DNA of 64,000 nucleotides from Streptomyces sp. CB02400. GTDB taxonomy: Bacteria; Actinomycetota; Actinomycetes; Streptomycetales; Streptomycetaceae. Position numbers and translations under genes: made by a program. How positions within the stretch are numbered: position 1 is the first letter of the stretch; each line of letters begins with the position of its first letter. Below are positions 58,575 to 64,000 of this stretch, piece by piece. Under the pieces are notes generated by a model. The model ran no database searches. It had not been told where the DNA came from and saw nothing but the letters and a program-made list of their open reading frames with translations. The DNA lies in assembly GCF_001905725.1 (NCBI RefSeq), contig NZ_LIWB01000020.1:1-64000 (forward strand), in the 5' to 3' direction.

Positions 58575-61211
58575 ATGACGGACCACTACCATCGTGGGGT
58601 GACAGCGGGAAGCGACACGGTGCTGGAACTGCTGCCGATGGTGTTCGCCGCCCCGGGTGAGGCGCTGGCGAGGGCGGAAGAGGTGCTGGGCGGCCGTCCA
58701 CCGCCCCTGCACGCCTCCGTCGCCCATCAGGTGATCGGCATCTGGCAGCGGGACTTCGGCGACATGCGGCTGGCCCTGACCCATCTGCGTCGGGCCCGGT
58801 CCTGGGCGGCCCGCGCGGACTCGGCCGAGCGGGAGGCGGACGTCCTCGCCACGCTGGGGGTCGCACTGGTGCACGCGGGGCGCACCCGGCAGGGCATGGA
58901 CGCGCTGCGGCGGGGCGTCGAGCGCGGCACCGGACACACCCGCGCGCGGGTGCTGTTCCGCCGGGCGTACTCGTGGTGGGTGCTGGGCCATCACAAGGAG
59001 GCCTTGGAGGACGTACGGCGGGCCATTCCCGTACTGCGGCAGGCCGAGGACGTGATCTGGACGGCGCGGGCGCTGACGCTGCGGGCGACGGTGCATCTGG
59101 CGCTGGGTTCGGTGGAGCGGGCGAACGCCGACTTCACGGCGGCCGAGGCGCTGTGGGACACCACAGGCCAGGAGCACGACAAGGCGGACGCGGTGGAGAG
59201 CCGGGGGCTGGCCGCGTTCCGCGCGGGCGACGTCCCGGCGGCGCTGCGGCTGCTCGACGAGGCGGAGGAGCGGTACGCCAAGCTCGGCACGCCGACGTTC
59301 ATGCTGGACATCCGGCGCTGCGAGGTGCTGATGGCGGCCGGTCTCGCCGCGGAGGCGCTGGCCGAGGCGGACGCGGCGCTCCGGGCGCTGGACGGGATCG
59401 GCGGGCAGTCCACGCGCAAGGCGGAGCTGCTGCTGGCCGCCGCGCGGGCGGCCCGGCTGGCCGGCGAGCCACAGACGGCGATCGCCCGCGCGGCGCTCGC
59501 GGTGCGGCTGTTCGCGGGGCAGCGGCGCACCTGGTGGGAGACGCACGCGCGGCTGGTGCTGATCGGGGCCCGGCACGCGGCCGGGCGCGGTTCGGGCCGG
59601 CTGGTCGCGGACGCGGCGGCGGTGGCGGAGCGGCTGGCCGCGCTCGGCGCCCCGGCCGCCCCTGAGGCGTCGCTGCTCGCGGGCCGGATCGCGCTGGACC
59701 TGGGCTGGACGGCGGACGCGGAGCGGCATCTGGCGGTCGCCGCGCGGAGCAGACGCGGCGGGCCGCCGCTCGCGCGGATGACGGGCTGGGCGGCGCAGGC
59801 GCTGCGCGCGCAGGCCGCCGGTTCCGCGCGGGGCGTACTGGAGGCCTGCCGGCGCGGTCTCGACGTGCTCGACGACCACCGGATGACGCTGGGCGCCTCG
59901 GAGCTGCGGGCCCGCGCCACCGCGCAGGGCGCGGAGCTGGCCGCCCTCGCCCAGCAGGCCAGTCTGGTCTCGGGCGGGCCGCGGCGGCTGCTGGTGTGGA
60001 GCGAACGCTGGCGGGCCACCGCGCTGTCCACGCCGCCCACCCGGCCGCCGGCCGATCCGGCGCTGCTCAGCGGCATGACCGCCTACCGGGAGATCGCCGC
60101 CCGCGCGGAGGAGGCCCGCATGGAGGGCAAGCCCGTGCCGGCGCTGGAGCGCGAACAGCGGCGCCTCGAACGGGAGATCCGCTCCCGGACGCTGCACATG
60201 CGCGGTGAGGTCCCCGACGGCGGTGACCGCTTCGACGTCGGCCGGCTGCTCGCGCGGCTGGGCGACAACGACGACGGACAGCTCGTGGAACTCGCCGTGC
60301 TCGACGGGCGGGTGCAGGTGCTGCTGTGCGGGCAGGGCAGGGTACGGCGGTTCGAGGCGGGGCTGCTGGCGGCGGCGGAGACCGAGGCCGAGCACGTACA
60401 GGCGGGGCTGCGGCGGCTGGCCCACCCGGGGGCGCAGGCGCGGCTGCCGGTGGTGGAGGCCGCGGGCCGCCGGCTGGAGGAGCTGCTGCTGGGTCCGGCC
60501 GCGGCGCACCTCGGTGACGGCCCGGTGGTGATCGTGCCGCCGGGGCGGCTGCACCGGGTGCCGTGGGCGCTGCTGCCCTCGCTGCGGGAGCGGGTGCTGA
60601 GCGTGTCGCCGTCGGCGAGCAGCTGGCTGCGCGCGAAGGAGACGGCGCCGCCGCCCGGGGGCCGCCAGGTGCTGGTGCGCGGTCCGGGGCTCGCGACGGG
60701 CGGCGCGGAGGTGCCCGAGCTGGCCGGCCGCTACGGCGGCGCGACCGTCCTGGAGGACGACGACGCGACGGTGCCGCGCGTGCTGCGGGAGCTGGACGGG
60801 GCAGGGCTGGCGCACATCGCCGCGCACGGCGCGTTCCGCGCGGACGGCCCGCTGTTCTCCTCCCTGCGGATGGCCGACGGGCCGCTGATCGTCCACGACT
60901 TCGAGCGGCTGGACCGCAGCCCGTACCGCATCATCCTGTCCTGCTGCGACACCGCGCGGTTCGCCACGGTGGGCGCGGACGAACTCCTCGGCCTGGTGAC
61001 GGCGTTGCTGCCGCTGGGTACGGCGGGGGTGGTGGCGTGCAGCGCCCCTGTCAACGATGCGGCGGTCGTCCCCCTCATGGTGGCCCTCCATGAAGCCCTT
61101 GGTACGGGGCTCTCCTTGGCGGAGGCCTTGCGCGATGCGCGTGCCGGGCTTCCGGCCGATGCGGTGCATAGGGCGACGGGGTGGGCCTTCACCGCGTTCG
61201 GGGCGGCATGA
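58575..61211 (+). CDS. TPR-CHAT caspase-like protease
   Basis: 878 aa from ATG 58575 (GTG 58572 just before is an alternative). The N-terminal two-thirds (about residues 20-430) is built from TPR-like helix pairs with repeated Ala/Leu/Arg patterns (ALTHLRRARSWAARADSAER; ADVLATLGVALVHAGRTRQG). A linker follows (residues 480-560), then the C-terminal CHAT domain with catalytic H751 in HIAAHGAFRADGPLFSSL and C791 in IILSCCDTARF. The active residues are intact. CHAT proteases are caspase-like; in bacteria several act in conflict or stress systems. The TPR array probably senses a ligand or partner. Divergent from the subtilase operon. Confidence 0.92.
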   Translation: MTDHYHRGVTAGSDTVLELLPMVFAAPGEALARAEEVLGGRPPPLHASVAHQVIGIWQRDFGDMRLALTHLRRARSWAARADSAEREADVLATLGVALVHAGRTRQGMDALRRGVERGTGHTRARVLFRRAYSWWVLGHHKEALEDVRRAIPVLRQAEDVIWTARALTLRATVHLALGSVERANADFTAAEALWDTTGQEHDKADAVESRGLAAFRAGDVPAALRLLDEAEERYAKLGTPTFMLDIRRCEVLMAAGLAAEALAEADAALRALDGIGGQSTRKAELLLAAARAARLAGEPQTAIARAALAVRLFAGQRRTWWETHARLVLIGARHAAGRGSGRLVADAAAVAERLAALGAPAAPEASLLAGRIALDLGWTADAERHLAVAARSRRGGPPLARMTGWAAQALRAQAAGSARGVLEACRRGLDVLDDHRMTLGASELRARATAQGAELAALAQQASLVSGGPRRLLVWSERWRATALSTPPTRPPADPALLSGMTAYREIAARAEEARMEGKPVPALEREQRRLEREIRSRTLHMRGEVPDGGDRFDVGRLLARLGDNDDGQLVELAVLDGRVQVLLCGQGRVRRFEAGLLAAAETEAEHVQAGLRRLAHPGAQARLPVVEAAGRRLEELLLGPAAAHLGDGPVVIVPPGRLHRVPWALLPSLRERVLSVSPSASSWLRAKETAPPPGGRQVLVRGPGLATGGAEVPELAGRYGGATVLEDDDATVPRVLRELDGAGLAHIAAHGAFRADGPLFSSLRMADGPLIVHDFERLDRSPYRIILSCCDTARFATVGADELLGLVTALLPLGTAGVVACSAPVNDAAVVPLMVALHEALGTGLSLAEALRDARAGLPADAVHRATGWAFTAFGAA

Positions 61212-61248
61212 TCCCTCCGTGGGAGGCTGCGGGTGGTCGGTGGTTGCT

Positions 61249-61318
61249 CGCGCAGTTCCCCGCGCCCCTATGAGGGGGGTGCAGCTGACCCACCTCAAGG
61301 GGCGCGGGGAACTGCGCG
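61249..61318. repeat. Long inverted repeat, recurrent streptomycete element
   Basis: Arms 61249-61269 and 61298-61318 are perfectly complementary over 21 bp, with weaker pairing extending out to about 61225 and 61342. The core CGCAGTTCCCCGCGCCCC is a motif I recognise from many streptomycete intergenic regions. It would terminate both the CHAT gene and the convergent LuxR gene. Confidence 0.8.
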
Positions 61319-61368
61319 ACCAGCCACGACCCACCCGCAGCCGCCGACGAAACAGGTCCCCCGAGCTG

Positions 61369-63060
61369 TCAGGCGATCTGGCGGGGCAAGGTGGCCCCCA
61401 GCCGGGTGTACGCCCCGTACAGGTGATTTCCGACCGTGCGAACGGAAAGGGTGAGGCGTTCCGCGATCTGCCGATTGCTCAGCCCCTCCGCGGCCAGCGC
61501 GACGATCTGCCGCTGACGGGCGGTGAGTTCACCGAAAGCAAGGCCCGCAAGCGCCGGCGTGCGGGCACCCTCGCAGCGGCGGGCGAGAGCGACCGCACGC
61601 GTGCGCGCGGTGCGGGCTGCGTGCGGTTCCCGGTGGGCGGAGACCGCCTGCGCGTGCGCCTCCGCGGCGAACAGCAGGAAGCCCCGTCGCTCGAACTCCT
61701 CGCCCACCCGGTCCAGTGCGGGCCCGTCGGCCCGTGCGAGGGCGTCGGCGTGGTCGGCGAAGACGCCGGTGAGCCGGCCGGCGGCACGCGCGGGGGTGCC
61801 GAGGCGTACGGCGTCGTACGGGTCGCCGTACGCCTCGGGGGTCCCTTCCGCGAGGGTGAGTTCGGTGCGGCAGGACGGGTCGGCGGGGGCGGTGCGCAGG
61901 CCCTCGCGTGCCCATGCGGCCGCCTCCCGCAGTGCGCCGCGCAGCCGCGCGTACCGGGCGCGCAGGGCCGCGTACCCGGCGGGGACCGGTGTCCCCTCGC
62001 CCACGAGCCAGTCCCCGACGGGCGCCGAGTCCGCCGTCACGTCGGCCCGTTCGATCCGCCGGGTCAGTTCCGCCGACTCGGCGGCCAGGGCGGGGGCGCA
62101 GTCCTCGGGTGTGCGGGCGAGGCGGCGGGCGCGCAGCCGGCCGGCGGTGGCCCGCAGGACCGGGCCGTGCAGGGGGTGGGCGAGGCGGATACCGCCGTGG
62201 TCGTCGACGTGGACCAGGCCCGCGGTCTCCAGGCGTTCCAGGACGGTGAGGTCGGGGCCGTCGCCGTCGAGCGGCAGGGGTTCGGCGAAGGCGAGGCGGT
62301 CGAGGGTCTCGCGGTCCTCGGGGCGGGCGCGGTCCAGGAGGTGGGCGGTGCGTTCGCGTACGGCCGGGGTCAGGGGCAGCGGGCCCCGCCCTTCCCAGGT
62401 GCCCGGGACCTCGGTGGGCCGGCCGTGTTCGCGCACCGCGTCCGACAGGTCGCGCAGCAGCCGCAGGTCCCCGTCGCACAGCCGGTGCAGCCGGTTCGCG
62501 GTGAGTGGCTCAGGGGTGGGGCCCGCGCCCGCCGCGAGCAGCCGCGCGGTGTCCTCCCGGGGCAGCGGTGGCAGGGCGAGCCGGGGCAGCAGTTCCCCGG
62601 TCCACAGCCGGGACACGGCGGCGGGCACCGGTTCGCCGTCGGTGACGACGATCAGCAACCGGGTGCGTCCGTGTACGGCGAGCTGGTGGGCCAGGGCGGC
62701 GGAGGCGTCGTCGAGCAGATGGGCGTCGTCGACGAACAGCGTGCGCACACCGGACAGTTGACGCAGTGCGAGGTGCAGGGTGGCGGGCTCGGGCAGCAGC
62801 GGGGCGAAGGCGGCGAAGGGCAGGTGGCGGGTCCCCGGCGTCCCGGTGACACGGGCGCAGTCGGTACCCCGTACGGCCTCGGTGACGAGGCGGGTCTTGC
62901 CCCGTCCCGCCGGTCCGGTCACCACGAGGCCTCGCCCCGCGCCGGTCAGCGAGCGCCGTACCAGGTCGAGTTCGTCCTCCCGGCCGGTGAACGGCCAGGG
63001 CGTTCGCAGTGTCGTCGCGTCCTTCTCGTACGGACCGGTGGCATCGCGTCGCAAGGTCAT
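61369..63060 (-). CDS. LuxR-type regulator with STAND-like ATPase domain
   Basis: 563 aa from ATG 63060 (the frame is open 9 codons further to 63087). N-terminal ATPase: Walker A TGPAGRGKTRLVTEAV (about residues 45-58) and Walker B TLFVDDAHLLDD. The middle is helical, without the long TPR array of large LAL regulators (which have about 900 residues). The C-terminal LuxR HTH is LTARQRQIVALAAEGLSNRQ, then IAERLTLSVRTVGNHLYGAY. It is a probable activator triggered by nucleotide and ligand binding. Convergent with the CHAT gene and divergent from the metalloprotease-like gene; possibly the regulator of either. Confidence 0.88.
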   Translation of the reverse strand: MTLRRDATGPYEKDATTLRTPWPFTGREDELDLVRRSLTGAGRGLVVTGPAGRGKTRLVTEAVRGTDCARVTGTPGTRHLPFAAFAPLLPEPATLHLALRQLSGVRTLFVDDAHLLDDASAALAHQLAVHGRTRLLIVVTDGEPVPAAVSRLWTGELLPRLALPPLPREDTARLLAAGAGPTPEPLTANRLHRLCDGDLRLLRDLSDAVREHGRPTEVPGTWEGRGPLPLTPAVRERTAHLLDRARPEDRETLDRLAFAEPLPLDGDGPDLTVLERLETAGLVHVDDHGGIRLAHPLHGPVLRATAGRLRARRLARTPEDCAPALAAESAELTRRIERADVTADSAPVGDWLVGEGTPVPAGYAALRARYARLRGALREAAAWAREGLRTAPADPSCRTELTLAEGTPEAYGDPYDAVRLGTPARAAGRLTGVFADHADALARADGPALDRVGEEFERRGFLLFAAEAHAQAVSAHREPHAARTARTRAVALARRCEGARTPALAGLAFGELTARQRQIVALAAEGLSNRQIAERLTLSVRTVGNHLYGAYTRLGATLPRQIA

Positions 63061-63158
63061 CACAAGAACAGGAGCACGGATACTCAAGCCTGATACAGGG
63101 CGACTTGAGCAGACCCCGACTCAGGCGCCCGGAGCGGCGGCACGGCAGCCTGTGATCC

Positions 63159-64000
63159 ATGACCGTCCGCCACTGCTCGCTGCCGCCGCAGCCGGCCCCC
63201 GCGTATCCGCCGGGCCTGGCCGCCGAGCGGCTCGGCGCGTTGATCGGCGGGCGGCGGCTGTGGGTCGACGGCACCGTGCTGCACTACTGCTTCTTCGGCG
63301 ACGACACCGCGGGGTCGGAGATCGCCGTGCCCGGAACCGGGCGGACCCGGTGGGTTCCGTGGGGCGGGGCCGAGGAGCAGCAGGACGTGGTGCGCGAGTG
63401 CTTCGAGGAGTGGCGGGGGCTCGGGCCGGGCCTGACGTTCACCGAGGTCCGCGACCGCACCGAGGCGGAGCTGCGCATCGGGTTCCAGCTCGGTGACGGC
63501 TCCTGGTCGGCCGTGGGCAGGGACGCGCTCCGGGTCGGCGTGCACGAGCGCACCATGAACTTCGGCTGGGACCTGACCGCACCGGGTGAACGCGCCACGG
63601 CCCTGCACCAGATCGGGCACGCGCTGGGAATGCTGCACGAGCACCAGAGCCCGTACGCCGGTATCCACTGGGACGACGAGGCCGTGTACGCCGAGCTGGC
63701 GGGTCCGCCGAACCACTGGAGCCGGGACAGGACGTACCACAACATCCTGCGCAGGCTCGGCCCGGACGAGGCCAACGGCTCCGTCTGGGACCCGCAGTCG
63801 ATCATGCAGTACGCGTTGCCGCCGGGGCTGGTCCTGGAGCCGGAGCAGTACCACGGGGGTGTGCATCCGCCCGGCACCCTCTCCCCCGCCGACAAGGAGT
63901 TCGTGCTCCGCCGGTACCCGCCGGCCGATCCGCCGCTGCCGCCGCCGCTGGTGCCGTTCCGTTCGGTGCCGCTGGGTCTGGGCCCCGGTGAGCAGGCGGA
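63159..64000 (+). CDS. Astacin/matrixin-like metalloprotease homologue with HQxxH site (partial)
   Basis: Runs off the window end; 280 residues are visible from ATG 63159, without a signal peptide. The zinc-binding region reads ALHQIGHALGMLHEHQSPYA, where H150, H154 and H160 are present but the catalytic Glu (expected as HEIGH) is Q151, encoded by CAG at 63609-63611. The rest of the fold is conserved: TRWVPWGGAEEQQDVVRECF before the site, and WDPQSIMQYALPPGLVLE with the Met-turn after it. It is most like M12A/astacin-type streptomycete peptidases. It is probably catalytically dead or uses a changed mechanism, and could bind peptides. Confidence 0.82.
   Translation, partial: MTVRHCSLPPQPAPAYPPGLAAERLGALIGGRRLWVDGTVLHYCFFGDDTAGSEIAVPGTGRTRWVPWGGAEEQQDVVRECFEEWRGLGPGLTFTEVRDRTEAELRIGFQLGDGSWSAVGRDALRVGVHERTMNFGWDLTAPGERATALHQIGHALGMLHEHQSPYAGIHWDDEAVYAELAGPPNHWSRDRTYHNILRRLGPDEANGSVWDPQSIMQYALPPGLVLEPEQYHGGVHPPGTLSPADKEFVLRRYPPADPPLPPPLVPFRSVPLGLGPGEQA

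Overview
The window is high-GC actinobacterial DNA with strong G/C third-position bias, many GTG starts, ATGA/GTGA stop-start overlaps and leaderless promoters. Gene content (CebEFG/BglC, BxlEFGA, secreted amylases and xylanases with carbohydrate-binding modules, monomeric isocitrate dehydrogenase, a SoxR-controlled ABC exporter) points to a Streptomyces chromosome. From memory the order resembles the S. coelicolor SCO7000 neighbourhood (icd near the right, SoxR-dependent exporter next to it), but this was not checked by alignment.

Layout. 1-2308 is a decayed edge: remnants of two helicase genes and one unknown gene. 2309-10822 is a complete type II Wadjet (JetABCD) anti-plasmid operon. 11068-32417 is a polysaccharide-utilisation island: two divergent secreted alpha-amylases, a nitroreductase, a xylo-oligosaccharide uptake and beta-xylosidase operon (bxlEFGA) with a divergent LacI repressor, an AraC regulator, a small anchored protein, and the cellobiose operon (cebEFG-bglC) with divergent cebR and two CebR-like operators. 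32497-38347 holds small DUF proteins, an extra respiratory set (qcrB, ctaF, ctaD) and a hydrolase. 38399-40421 is the xylanase/acetylxylan esterase pair xlnB-axeA. 40833-45414 is a dormancy/stress-like cluster (Rv1733c-like protein, MreB/Hsp70-fold protein, two TraR/DksA proteins, NarL-type two-component system). 45457-54436 has secDF, the exporter with a textbook SoxR promoter, an LPG-synthase-like membrane protein, an MscS channel and icd. 54515-55748 has a broken DUF5713 gene and an N-formylglutamate amidohydrolase. 55955-61211 is a cytosolic subtilase / sigma factor / 151-aa protein operon divergent from a TPR-CHAT protease, followed by a LuxR-type ATPase regulator and, cut by the window end, a metalloprotease-like protein whose catalytic Glu is replaced by Gln.

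How it works together. Xylan: secreted XlnB and AxeA cut and deacetylate xylan, BxlEFG imports the products and BxlA hydrolyses them; the same GAAA-n-TTTC box lies upstream of bxlE and of xlnB. Cellulose: CebEFG imports cellobiose and BglC splits it under CebR. Neither uptake operon has its own ATPase, so a shared ATPase (MsiK in streptomycetes) is inferred to lie elsewhere. Starch: the two amylases share a divergent intergenic region with an inverted repeat. The most unusual module is the subtilase/sigma/CHAT set at 55955-61211, which looks like a protease-regulated stress or conflict system.
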